A program made the position numbers and the translations under genes. 64,000 bases of DNA, taken from NCBI RefSeq assembly GCF_001704275.1, contig NZ_CP011533.1, positions 868,001 through 932,000 on the forward strand, read 5' to 3'. The DNA comes from Streptomyces noursei ATCC 11455. GTDB lineage: Bacteria > Actinomycetota > Actinomycetes > Streptomycetales > Streptomycetaceae. The notes beneath the pieces were generated by a model, which did not search any database, was not told the origin of the DNA, and was given only the letters and a program-made list of their open reading frames with translations. This document shows positions 32,511-40,984 of the stretch, one piece after another (position 1 is the first letter of the stretch; each line of letters begins with the position of its first letter).

Positions 32511-35500
32511 GTGTCCGGTGAGTGCCTGTTTCGCGGGGTCGGCATCGGCGTGGTGCGCGCCCCGGTCCTTCCGATGTGCCGGGCGGCGGAGGTCCCGGCG
32601 GACCTCGGGACGGATCCGGAGGAGGCCACCGGCCGCCCTGGGCCGCCCGAACCGGCCGGGCTGCCCGACCCGGCCGCCTCCTTACGCACGCTGGCGACCG
32701 ACCCGTTGGTGCGGGAGGCGGTACTGGCGTCCCATCCGGCGCTGGCCGCGGTGGTGCGGCAGGTGCTGGACGGATCTCCGGACGTGAACCCGGCCAGGCT
32801 CCGGCGAGCGGTACGGGCGTTGGCGTCCCACCGGTTGCGGATGAGCACCCGCGCCACACCGTTCGGGCTGATGGCCGGGGTCGCGCCGGTGCGGTACGAC
32901 ACGGAGCGGGATGCGGCGGATGCGGCGAAGGTGCGTTGGGGCGGCGCGCACACCCGTCGGGTCCGGCCGGACGTGGAGTGGCTCATCGAACTCGTCTCGG
33001 CCTGGGAACGGCGGCCGGGCGTCCTGGCCCATCTGCGGGTGGTGGTCAACGGGCTGTGCACGGAACGCGGCGGTCGGCTGGTGCTGCCGTACGTGCCGCA
33101 GTCGGCGCGCGAGGGCCGGCCCCCGGGCGACGCCCCGGACGGTGCCGGCGGCCGGCGCGCGCTCCAGGAGGTGAGCGTGCGGAACACCCTGGTGGTGCAG
33201 GCGGTGCGGCAGCTGGCGCGCCGCCCGCTGCGTGGTGCGGAGCTGGTCGGGGCGCTGTTGTTGCGGATTCCGGGAGCCACCGAGCAGTCGGTGTACGGGA
33301 CGCTGTCCGAACTGGTCGCCAAGGAGATCCTGCTGACCGAGGCGCGCCCGCCGTCGACGGCGGCCGACCCGTTGCGCCACGTGGTGCGCAGCTGCGCGGA
33401 TGTGCCGCCCACGCACCTTCCGGAGCTTGCCGAACTACGCCTGATCCAGGCCGAGTTGACGTCCTACGCGACTCGGCCAGTGGGGTCCGGGGCGTCCTCG
33501 CTGGAGCAGGTCGGCGACCGGATGCGGAGGTTGCGCGACCGGCCCGTCCCGCTCCATGTGGAGCTCGCCCTGGACGTCGAGGTGCGGCTGCCGGCCGCGG
33601 TGGTCGAGGAGGCCGCGCGGGCTGCGGAGTTCCTGTGGCGCCTGAGCCCCCCGGAGTCCGCACCCGATCATCTCCGGGAGTACCGCGAGGCGTTCGTGGC
33701 GCGCTACGGGACCGACCGGGTGGTGCCGGTGACGGAGGTGCTGGACCCGGACGTGGGATTGGGCGCACCGGCGGGCTATCGGTGTCCGGCCGGTACCGGG
33801 CACGCCCAGGCCACCCCGGGCGATCCGGAACGCGACCGGGCCCTGGCCGAGTTGGCCCAGCAGGCCCTGCTGTCCGGCGCCTCGGAGGTGGTACTGGATC
33901 CCGACCATCCTGCGGTGCGCCGCCTGGCCCGTGCCGACGGCCGGCCGCCGGCGACGTTGGAATTGAACGCGCAGCTGCTCGCCGCGTCCTGCGAGGCGCT
34001 GTCCGACGGGGACTTCGGCCTGGTGGTGGTCGGCGGGACCGGGCAGGCCGGTGCGCTGCTCGGCCGGTCCGGCCACCTCCTGGACGACCGGACGGCCGCC
34101 GAACTGGCCGCGCTGGTACGGGAGGAGCCGGCACCGGAGGAGCCCTGGCGCGCGCAGGTCGCCCTGCGCCCCGGACGCGCCCGGCTGGGCAACATGGCGC
34201 AGGTCCCCCAGTGGCTGGACCGCCTCCTCCCCGTCGGCTGCTTCGCCGACCCGGACGATCCCGGGGTGCTGGACCTGCGCGGTCTCGCCGTCCGCGCCGA
34301 ACCGGATCGGCTGTCCCTGGTGGATTCCGCGACCGGCCGGCGGATCGACCCCGCCGTGTTCCACGTCCTCACCCCGCAGTGGGACCTGCCCGACGCGGCC
34401 CGGTTCGTCTGCGAGCTGGCCGAGAGCGGGGTGCGTCGCTGGCGCGCCTGGGACTGGGGCGGGGCCGGGGTGCTGCCGTACCTGCCGCGGGTGCGTTACG
34501 GGCGGACCGTGCTGGCACCGGCGCGCTGGCGCCCCGCCCCCGAACTGCTGGACGTCAGGCTGCCGTTCGCGGACTGGCGGGATGCCTGGCAGCGCTGGCG
34601 AGAGGGGTGGCGGGTCCCGGAGCGGGTCTGGGTGGGACAGCGCGACCGCGGCGTCCAGCTCGATCTGTCGCTGCCGGGGCATCTGGCGCTGCTCCGGCAC
34701 GAGCTGCTGCGGTCCGGGCAGGCCGAGCTGCGGGAGGTGGCCGCCGATGCCGCCGGCCGCCCGGACGGCTGGCTGCGCGGTCCGGGCGGCGCCCACCACG
34801 CCGAGGTGGTCTTCCCACTGCGGCTGACCCGTCCCGCGGAGCGTCCGGAGCCGCAGCCGCCCGCGTCCCGGCGTCACGTCCCGCCGCGCCCCCGGCCCGG
34901 GGTGCATCTGCCGGGCGGGGAATGGCTGTCCACCGCCTGGTACGCCCCGGCCGCACGGCACGAGGAACTGCTCGCCGTGCATCTGCCGGCGCTGGTGGAC
35001 CAGTTGCCCGCGGAGGTCGACCGGTGGTTCTTCCTGCGCCACCGTGACGCGCACGGCCCGCGCCTGGTGCTCCGGTTCCACGCCCCGCCCGAGGTGCTGG
35101 CGGGGAAGCTGCTGCCGCGGCTGCACGACACCACCGGTCGGCTGCGCGACGGCGGCCTGCTGGGGCGGGTGGTCTGCGACGGCTACGACCCGGAGTGGGA
35201 GCGGTACGGCGGGCCGGAGGCGATCGCGGCCGCGGAGCGGGTCTTCCACGCCGACAGCGTCACCGTGCTGGAGCATCTGCGCCGCGGCTACGCACGCCAG
35301 GAGGGCGTCGAACCGCCGCTGTTGGCCGCCGCGGGCTTCGCGGACCTCGCGCGCGCCTTCCACGCCGACGGCGCGGCGGCCCCCGCGCCGGGCCGCGAGG
35401 ACCGCGCCGGTGCGGACTGGCTGCTGCGGTCCGTGCCCAGGGACGACGGGGCGTACCGGGCCTTCCGCGAGCGACGGCGCCACGTCCTGTCCCTGGTCGA

Positions 35501-35771
35501 TCCGTACCGCGACGATCCGGGGCCGGCCGCCGGCGGGCACGTACTGCGCACCGCCTGGGCCCGCCGCGCACGGCAGGTGTCCGCCTACCGGCATCTCCTG
35601 CGCAAGCTGGGCGAACGCGCCTGGAGCCACCCGGACCGGGTACTGCACGCGCTGCTCCACATGCATCACAACCGGCTGATCGGCATCGACGGGGACTCCG
35701 AGCGCCTGGCCCGCGCCGTGGCCCGTGGCGCGGCCCAGGCGCACACCGACCGCAGGAGGCAGAGCCGCTGA
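32511..35771 (+). CDS. Full-length LanB-type lantibiotic dehydratase with TTA codon
   Basis: 1086-residue protein. The N-terminal 700 or so residues match the lantibiotic dehydratase domain (RMSTRATPFGLMAG near residue 110, the glutamylation domain), and the C-terminal third is the SpaB_C/thiopeptide-type domain (WLSTAWYAP, WFFLRHRD, LVLRFH). The enzyme class uses Glu-tRNA to dehydrate Ser and Thr in a precursor peptide. I prefer GTG 32511, with TTG 32508 as alternative; AGGGAA lies upstream. Codon 58 is TTA (32682-32684), so translation should depend on the bldA tRNA. No LanC, precursor, protease or transporter was found nearby, so the substrate is unknown. Confidence 0.92.
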   Translation: MSGECLFRGVGIGVVRAPVLPMCRAAEVPADLGTDPEEATGRPGPPEPAGLPDPAASLRTLATDPLVREAVLASHPALAAVVRQVLDGSPDVNPARLRRAVRALASHRLRMSTRATPFGLMAGVAPVRYDTERDAADAAKVRWGGAHTRRVRPDVEWLIELVSAWERRPGVLAHLRVVVNGLCTERGGRLVLPYVPQSAREGRPPGDAPDGAGGRRALQEVSVRNTLVVQAVRQLARRPLRGAELVGALLLRIPGATEQSVYGTLSELVAKEILLTEARPPSTAADPLRHVVRSCADVPPTHLPELAELRLIQAELTSYATRPVGSGASSLEQVGDRMRRLRDRPVPLHVELALDVEVRLPAAVVEEAARAAEFLWRLSPPESAPDHLREYREAFVARYGTDRVVPVTEVLDPDVGLGAPAGYRCPAGTGHAQATPGDPERDRALAELAQQALLSGASEVVLDPDHPAVRRLARADGRPPATLELNAQLLAASCEALSDGDFGLVVVGGTGQAGALLGRSGHLLDDRTAAELAALVREEPAPEEPWRAQVALRPGRARLGNMAQVPQWLDRLLPVGCFADPDDPGVLDLRGLAVRAEPDRLSLVDSATGRRIDPAVFHVLTPQWDLPDAARFVCELAESGVRRWRAWDWGGAGVLPYLPRVRYGRTVLAPARWRPAPELLDVRLPFADWRDAWQRWREGWRVPERVWVGQRDRGVQLDLSLPGHLALLRHELLRSGQAELREVAADAAGRPDGWLRGPGGAHHAEVVFPLRLTRPAERPEPQPPASRRHVPPRPRPGVHLPGGEWLSTAWYAPAARHEELLAVHLPALVDQLPAEVDRWFFLRHRDAHGPRLVLRFHAPPEVLAGKLLPRLHDTTGRLRDGGLLGRVVCDGYDPEWERYGGPEAIAAAERVFHADSVTVLEHLRRGYARQEGVEPPLLAAAGFADLARAFHADGAAAPAPGREDRAGADWLLRSVPRDDGAYRAFRERRRHVLSLVDPYRDDPGPAAGGHVLRTAWARRARQVSAYRHLLRKLGERAWSHPDRVLHALLHMHHNRLIGIDGDSERLARAVARGAAQAHTDRRRQSR
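32682..32684 (+). promoter_or_regulatory. In-frame TTA codon (bldA-dependent translation)
   Basis: Leu-58 of the LanB-type gene is encoded by TTA, the rare Streptomyces codon read only by the bldA tRNA. It is in frame with the 32511 start (171 bases downstream), suggesting developmental control of this gene. Confidence 0.85.
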
Positions 35772-35904
35772 CCGGGACCGTGCCCACCCGCCTGCCCGCC
35801 CACCCGCCTGTCCGCCCGCCCGGCCGGCCGGTTCGGCGGCGGGGAACGGCCGCCGTGCCGAAATCCGCATGCGTCACCGCACACCCGCCTGGGATCATGC
35901 GGGA

Positions 35905-38076
35905 ATGGGACACGGTCTCGCATCACTGGTCATCCGCCACACCCACCGCCTCCCCGCCCCCACGGGACCCGCCGGGGACGGTGCCGTCGCGGCGCGGCAG
36001 CTCGACGCCGCGCTGATGTCGGTGGGCTTCAAACTCTCCGCGGAGTTGCTGGCACACCTGTCGGAGCTGTCCGAGGGCACGGTCGTGGACACCGCGGCGC
36101 ACACCCTGCGCGCCGTCCGCACGAGGCTCGGCGACCACGTCGAGCACAACGTCTACTTCCGCGATTTCCCGGCCCATGTGCCCGCCACCCTCGACTTCTG
36201 GATGCGGTGCATCACCGAGGCGCTGGCCGACGACACCGCCCGCGCCGGTACCCTCGCCCAGCTCCGCTCCGGCGTACTGGACCTGCTCACTCTCCCGTCC
36301 TACGGCAACTACCGGCACACCTACGCCGAGATGCTCGCCGCCCACGACGAGCTGATCGCGGCGGCCGGCGACCGTATGACGGTGCTGCACCTGGGCGGCA
36401 GCCTGGCCGACGAGACCACCGCGGCGTACCTCGCGTTGGCCGGCAGCAGCACGCCCCTCGGGGACGACGACCGCAACGACCTGCGGCTCCTCGCCGAGCA
36501 CGGTGCGTCCGGCCCCCAGCCCGAGGCCATCCCGGTCCGCGAGAACCGCGCCCTGATCAACCAGGTCCGCCTGGAGAAGGGCGCCGACCTCCTCCTGGAC
36601 ACCGTCACGGATGTCCTCCGGCTGGCCTGCGCCCTGTCCGACGGCGATGTGACGCTGCTGGAGCCGACCCGGTTCCGGGCACTGTCCCGGCCGGTCCGCC
36701 GCGCCCTCCTCGCGGGGCTGGACCGGGTGGTCGCCGCGTCCCCGGCCAAGCTCGCCGACGTGCCGGCCCACCGCGAGCCGTGGAAGCGCCTCGGCGAACG
36801 CCTCCACCCGCACGAGTACCCGCGCTGGCCGCACGCCGCCGAGGTGTTCGCCGTCGCCCGCGGCGAGCAGCAGGCCCGCTCCCTCGACGGCCGCGCCGAG
36901 GAGTGCCTGGCCATGCACGACATCGCCGGCGCACTGGAGTTGTTGACGTCCGCGCCGGGCAAGCTGTTCCGCGCCCTGGACCGGCTGCTGCGCGACGCCC
37001 ACACCCAGGCGGAGCGCGACGCCGTCGTGGCCGCCGCCGAACGGGTCGCACCGCAGGTCTCCGGGCGTGTGCTGCTCGCGGTCCGCGAGCACCTCCAGAA
37101 TCGCGCCGAGGAAACCGCCGAACGCCGGGTGTTCGTCAACCGCCGGGGCCGTGCCTGGGTCACCGCCGACACCCGCCCGCCCGTGCTGCCGGCGGAGCGC
37201 AAGCGGCTGACCGCCGTGCTGGACGCCGAGCTCCGCCGGCGCCTGCCGACCCCGCGTCATCTGCTCATCGACCCCGCCGTGCTGGACGTCGCGCTGCCGC
37301 TCAGCGGCAAGGCGACCACCTCCGGCCTGGGCGTTCTCCCGCGCGGCTCGATATCCCCCGTCGAGGGCGAACTGCTCCGCTTCTTTGTCTACTGGAAGCA
37401 GACCTCCCGCACCACGGACTTCGACCTGTCGGCACTGATGCTCAACGCCGACTACTCCACCCACTCCTGGCTTTCCTACACCGCCCTCACCGGCGTCGGC
37501 GGCGAGCACTCCGGCGACATCACCGACGCACCCGACGGCGCCTCGGAGTTCATCAACCTGCGCCTGGACGCCGTCCCCGGCACGTTCATCGTCCCGCAGG
37601 TCAACGTCTTCTCCGGCGAGGGCTTCGACGAGGTCGAGGAGTCGTTCTTCGGCTTCATGCTGCGCGACGCCGAACAGCGGGGCCGCCCGTTCGAGCCCCG
37701 CACCGTGCGCATGAAGTCGGAACTGCGCGGCCCGGGGCGGGTCGCGCTGCCGCTGGCGTTCCAACGCGGCACCGACGGCCGGTGGCACGCCAAGTGGCTG
37801 CACCTCTACCTGACGGGCACACCGACCTCCAACCAGGTCGAGGGGAACCGGGTGTCCGTCGCCACCCTGCTGCGCGGCATCGTCGCCCGCGACTACCTCA
37901 CCGTGCGCTACCTCGCCGACCTGATGGCGGACTCCGCCACGACCGTCACGCGGTGGGAGGGCGGGGCGCTCCCCGACGAACCGGTCACCTACCTCGGCCT
38001 GGAACGCCCCGAGGGGCTGCACCCGGATTCCCTGGTCATCACGCCGGGAAATCTCCGCGACCTGATCCCCGCCTGA
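35905..38076 (+). CDS. Large TerD-like domain protein, resembles SCO0854/MXAN_6230 family without RING
   Basis: 723-residue soluble protein if started at ATG 35905 (MGHGLASLVIRHTHRLP). The middle part is helical. Residues about 520-660 contain LSALMLNADYSTHSWLSY and, further on, HSGDIT and SEFINLRL, which recall the calcium-binding TerD fold of tellurite and stress proteins. The whole layout (VYFRDFPAHVPAT, IPVRENRALI, WKRLGERLHPHEY) recalls the large SCO0854/MXAN_6230 family from memory, but the Cys/His RING block I expect near residue 110 is absent. It follows the LanB-type gene by 133 bases on the same strand. Function unknown. Confidence 0.75.
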   Translation: MGHGLASLVIRHTHRLPAPTGPAGDGAVAARQLDAALMSVGFKLSAELLAHLSELSEGTVVDTAAHTLRAVRTRLGDHVEHNVYFRDFPAHVPATLDFWMRCITEALADDTARAGTLAQLRSGVLDLLTLPSYGNYRHTYAEMLAAHDELIAAAGDRMTVLHLGGSLADETTAAYLALAGSSTPLGDDDRNDLRLLAEHGASGPQPEAIPVRENRALINQVRLEKGADLLLDTVTDVLRLACALSDGDVTLLEPTRFRALSRPVRRALLAGLDRVVAASPAKLADVPAHREPWKRLGERLHPHEYPRWPHAAEVFAVARGEQQARSLDGRAEECLAMHDIAGALELLTSAPGKLFRALDRLLRDAHTQAERDAVVAAAERVAPQVSGRVLLAVREHLQNRAEETAERRVFVNRRGRAWVTADTRPPVLPAERKRLTAVLDAELRRRLPTPRHLLIDPAVLDVALPLSGKATTSGLGVLPRGSISPVEGELLRFFVYWKQTSRTTDFDLSALMLNADYSTHSWLSYTALTGVGGEHSGDITDAPDGASEFINLRLDAVPGTFIVPQVNVFSGEGFDEVEESFFGFMLRDAEQRGRPFEPRTVRMKSELRGPGRVALPLAFQRGTDGRWHAKWLHLYLTGTPTSNQVEGNRVSVATLLRGIVARDYLTVRYLADLMADSATTVTRWEGGALPDEPVTYLGLERPEGLHPDSLVITPGNLRDLIPA

Positions 38077-38173
38077 CTGTTATCGTTGGCCACGGCGAGG
38101 CCATGACGGGACTTCCTTCTCCTCCTTCCTTGAATCTAGTCCCCTCGCTTTCCTCGCCCTCGACTTCGGCTCC

Positions 38174-38239
38174 GTGCGAAGCGTTCGCACGATGACAGGC
38201 GCCCAACACCCCGCATGACGCGGGGCGTTGGGCGCCTGT
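38174..38239. terminator. Strong bidirectional terminator hairpin
   Basis: Arms 38195-38214 and 38220-38239 form a 20-bp stem with a single mismatch around a 5-base loop (ATGAC). A smaller hairpin with GTGCGAA/TTCGCAC arms precedes it at 38174-38190. It stands between the convergent TerD-like gene and the I36-like gene. Confidence 0.85.
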
Positions 38240-38308
38240 CGTCGCCCCTGCGGCCGTCGGGGTGCCGGCAGGATCGTCTCCAGCAGTTCCTCTCGCTCTC
38301 CCTCTCCC

Positions 38309-38689
38309 CTACTGCGGCTTGAAGGAACGGATCTGGTAGCTGCCCTGGAGGTTGCCGCCCGCACCGGCCGGGGTGGAGCCGACGCGGCCGTGGTAGTTGG
38401 TCTGGGTGTAGTACTGCACCCGGTGACCGGTGCCGTTCCACAGGGAACGGACCTTCTGGCCCCGTCGGATGAAGGAACAGTCATCAGCGGTGTTCGCCTT
38501 GCTCCGCTGCGACCACTGGCAACGGGTTCCCCCGCCGTTCCAGTTGCTGTAGATGCAGAAGTAGCCGGGGCTGCAGCGATAGGACGCCCGGTGGGCGGGC
38601 GCCGCGGAGGCGCCGGTTGCAGTGGGCGCGAGGCCGAACACGACCGCCAGGGCGGCCGAAGCGACGGCGAACGAACGCATACGACGCAT
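38309..38689 (-). CDS. Secreted peptidase inhibitor family I36-like protein
   Basis: 126-residue exported protein. ATG 38687-38689 with GGAGC upstream gives MRRMRSFAVASAALAVVFGL and a signal peptide ending near ASAAPA. The mature part has CSPGYFCIYSNWNGGG, further cysteines and aromatic/Gly patterns, as in small secreted Streptomyces proteins of the I36 inhibitor or beta/gamma-crystallin-like group. An upstream in-frame ATG at 38722 is less likely because it would bury the signal peptide. The target protease is unknown. Confidence 0.8.
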   Translation of the reverse strand: MRRMRSFAVASAALAVVFGLAPTATGASAAPAHRASYRCSPGYFCIYSNWNGGGTRCQWSQRSKANTADDCSFIRRGQKVRSLWNGTGHRVQYYTQTNYHGRVGSTPAGAGGNLQGSYQIRSFKPQ

Positions 38690-38913
38690 GGCAATGCTCC
38701 TCGGTGTAGGCGGGAAGGCCACTGCCGCCGGCGATACCGGCGGCCAGTCATCGAACCGCCGCCAGTATCAGTCGGCGCCAGGGACGCCATGGGGCGGTTT
38801 CCCGAACTCGACGCCTGGCGTTGGAGGCACGGCGGCGTGCGTACCGGGCGCGCTCCGGCGCTCACACCGCAATGCGCTCCCGCACGCCCACCGACGCCCC
38901 GCCGCGGCGCGTT

Positions 38914-39276
38914 CTACGCCTCCAGCACCGGCGCGAGTTCCTGGAGCAGCCGCCGCTTGGACCGCGCGCCAACCATCGACCGCACCGGCTCCCCATCACG
39001 GAACACGATGAGCGTGGGCGCCGACCGCACCCCGTAGGCGATCATCGTCCGCGGGTTGCGGTCCACGTCGAGCTGGACGACCTTGAGCCGGCCGCGTTCC
39101 TCGTCGGCGATCGCGGCCAGTACCGGGGCCAGCTGTCGGCACGGCGGACACCAGTCGGCGGTGAACTCCACCAGTACCGGAAGCTCCGCCGTCAGCACCT
39201 CGGCCGCGAACGTGTCGTCCGTGATCTCCGATATCTCCGCCGCTCCGTGTGGCGCCGTCGTCCCGCTCATCGTCAT
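38914..39276 (-). CDS. trxA: Thioredoxin (WCPPC active site)
   Basis: About 120-residue cytosolic thioredoxin. Residues after a short N-terminal tail show LVEFTADWCPPCRQLAPVL, with the redox pair CPPC instead of the usual CGPC, the cis-Pro in SAPTLIVF and the conserved Asp of QLDVD. ATG 39276 forms an ATGA overlap with the stop of the upstream MerR gene; ATG 39270, two codons later, has the better spaced GAGGGG. Coupling to a MerR regulator suggests redox-responsive expression. Confidence 0.9.
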   Translation of the reverse strand: MTMSGTTAPHGAAEISEITDDTFAAEVLTAELPVLVEFTADWCPPCRQLAPVLAAIADEERGRLKVVQLDVDRNPRTMIAYGVRSAPTLIVFRDGEPVRSMVGARSKRRLLQELAPVLEA

Positions 39277-39665
39277 CCCCTCATCTCGCACCGCGGTTCG
39301 GGCCCACCAGGCAGCTCCGCCTCGGCCCGTACCAACTGCGTGTTCACTTGGTCGCGCACCGACTGCAACTGGCCGATCAGCGCGTCGAGTTCGGCGATCT
39401 TCTGGCGGTACCCGTCGAGCGAGGCAGGACAGGAGTCCCCGCTCGGGTACCCGGCCTGCAGGCACTCCACGAACGGCCGGGTCTCGTCGAGCCCGAACCC
39501 GAACTCCTGAAGGGCGCGGATCTGGGTCACCAGGCACAGGTCCTCTTCGTCGTACACCCGGTATCCGTTGACCGCCCGCCGGGCCGGCAGCAGTCCGCGG
39601 GACTCGTAGTACCGCAGCGTCCGCGTGCTGACCCCGGCCCGTTCCGCAAGTTCGCCGATGCGCAT
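39273..39665 (-). CDS. MerR family transcriptional regulator with two cysteines
   Basis: 130-residue regulator. N-terminal winged helix MRIGELAERAGVSTRTLRYY is followed by GYRVYDEEDL and a dimerisation helix. Two Cys near residues 68 and 78 (VECLQAGY, DSCPASL) lie in the effector region and could sense thiols or metal. Its stop overlaps the start of the thioredoxin gene, so the two form an operon. The promoter should be around 39666-39690; no clear MerR dyad was identified there. Confidence 0.9.
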   Translation of the reverse strand: MRIGELAERAGVSTRTLRYYESRGLLPARRAVNGYRVYDEEDLCLVTQIRALQEFGFGLDETRPFVECLQAGYPSGDSCPASLDGYRQKIAELDALIGQLQSVRDQVNTQLVRAEAELPGGPEPRCEMRG

Positions 39666-39689
39666 ACGGAGACGCTAAACGTTGACGCC

Positions 39690-39828
39690 GACGCGAAGGA
39701 AAGGAGAAGGGGAAGCAACAAGGGAAGCGGAAGAGAGGAGCGACAGGAAAGCGGGAGGAAAGGAGGGACGAGGAGAGGGACGAGAAGAGGCAGGAGCGGG
39801 GTGCGGGCCGAGGAAGGGCCGCCCAACA
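39690..39828. repeat. Long purine-rich tract (about 130 bases, plus strand)
   Basis: From about 39690 to 39828 the plus strand is almost only A and G (runs such as GAAGGAAAGGAGAAGGGGAAG), very unlike the surrounding DNA. It lies in the intergenic region between the MerR gene start and the LppU-like gene. It could form triplex or G-rich structures, or simply be low-complexity spacer. Confidence 0.7.
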
Positions 39829-39897
39829 GGTAGCCTGCTTCACCGGTCAGCAGCCGCTGACCTCCGCTTCTACCGTCGTTCCCGGGGGATTCGCACC

Positions 39898-40476
39898 ATG
39901 TCCGCACCGCCGCCGTATCAGAACCACCCTCCGCAGCAGCCGTACGGGCAGCCTCAACAGCCGTATGCCGGGCCCCCGCAGCAGCCGTACGGACAACCGC
40001 AACAGCCCTACGGCGGTCCGCCCCAGCAGCCCTACGCCGGGGCTCCCCAGCAGCCCTACGGTCCACCCCACCAGCAGCCCGCGCCCGGGCAGCCACGGCA
40101 GCCCCAGCGGAGTCCGCTGCGCGGCCTGATCAGCGCCGTGATCATCCTGGCGATCTTCGGCGGCGGCGCCTGGTACGTCTGGGACTACAACACCAACCCC
40201 AACGGCGGCAAGGCCAAGAAGGAGGCCGCGCGGACCGAGCGGAACGCGGAGGCCAAGACACACGATCCGCACGTCGGCGACTGCGTCAAGGTCGACCATC
40301 CGAACGGCGAACCGCTGCCGACGATCGTCGACTGCACGTCCCCCAGCGCGCAGTACAAGATGGGCGAACGGCTCATCGGCGCCGACAAGCAGTGCGACCG
40401 CGCGTCCTACGACTACAGCATCAGCGTGACCGGCCGGCGCATGGCCGACTACACGATGTGCTTCACCAAGGTCTGA
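39898..40476 (+). CDS. LppU/SCO3897-like protein with PQQPYG repeats and one membrane helix
   Basis: 192 residues. The first 65 are a Pro/Gln/Tyr-rich repeat (units like QQPYGQP, QQPYAGP), followed by one membrane helix (LISAVIILAIFGGGAWYVW) and an outside domain with GDCVKVD, IVDCTS, ADKQCD and YTMCF, four cysteines in the spacing I recall for LppU/SCO3897-type proteins. Start ATG 39898 has GGGGGA upstream. The proline-rich tail should be cytoplasmic. Function unknown; probably cell-envelope. Confidence 0.75.
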   Translation: MSAPPPYQNHPPQQPYGQPQQPYAGPPQQPYGQPQQPYGGPPQQPYAGAPQQPYGPPHQQPAPGQPRQPQRSPLRGLISAVIILAIFGGGAWYVWDYNTNPNGGKAKKEAARTERNAEAKTHDPHVGDCVKVDHPNGEPLPTIVDCTSPSAQYKMGERLIGADKQCDRASYDYSISVTGRRMADYTMCFTKV

Positions 40477-40528
40477 TCCGGCCTGCTCCCCGGCTGCGTA
40501 GGACCACGAGCCGAAGATCGCACCGCCC

Positions 40529-40984
40529 ATGCCCCATGCCTCGGCGCCGCACGGCAGCGTCAGCGACCTAATCACCGTGCTCGCGGCACTCGTGCATGCC
40601 GGCGAGCCGCTCACTGTCGAACAACTCGCCGCCGCCTTGGAATGGGATCCGGACCGGGTCGCCGACTCCCTGCGCAATGCGGGGAGTTACCCGGAAATCG
40701 GCGACCCCGTCACGTTGCGGACCCTCGAATCCGGCGCCTACTCCGTAACCGGCAATCGTGATCGGCTCACCACGGAACAGCGCGAAGCGCTCAGCAGACA
40801 GCGGCACCGGCACCAGCACCGGCGGTCGGACATTGTATGCGGACATGCGTGGGAAGCCCTTGCGGCAAGGGGCACTTCGGATGTCGGCGGGGCGGGTCAG
40901 TCGCGCCCGGTCGGTTGCTGGTGCAGATACTGGAGACGGCTCTGCGCCGTGGACACATGGCGGGGATCGAGCGCGGGCAGCTGA
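40529..40984 (+). CDS. Small protein with winged-helix-like N-terminus
   Basis: 151 residues. The part SVSDLITVLAALVHAGEPLT to about residue 85 looks like a winged helix (VEQLAAALEWDPDRVADSL, then a GAYSVTG wing), loosely like ScpB or other segregation/regulatory proteins. The last 50 residues are of poor composition (many W, C, R) and overlap the end of the convergent gene by 88 bases, so the true C-terminus may have been altered by a frameshift. Family not recognised. Confidence 0.5.
   Translation: MPHASAPHGSVSDLITVLAALVHAGEPLTVEQLAAALEWDPDRVADSLRNAGSYPEIGDPVTLRTLESGAYSVTGNRDRLTTEQREALSRQRHRHQHRRSDIVCGHAWEALAARGTSDVGGAGQSRPVGCWCRYWRRLCAVDTWRGSSAGS

Noticed and set aside
38914..39843. Long frame extending thioredoxin upstream to 39843
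   Set aside because: The extra part lies over the MerR gene in another frame and is Arg/Ser-rich; the ATGA overlap at 39273-39276 fixes the thioredoxin start.
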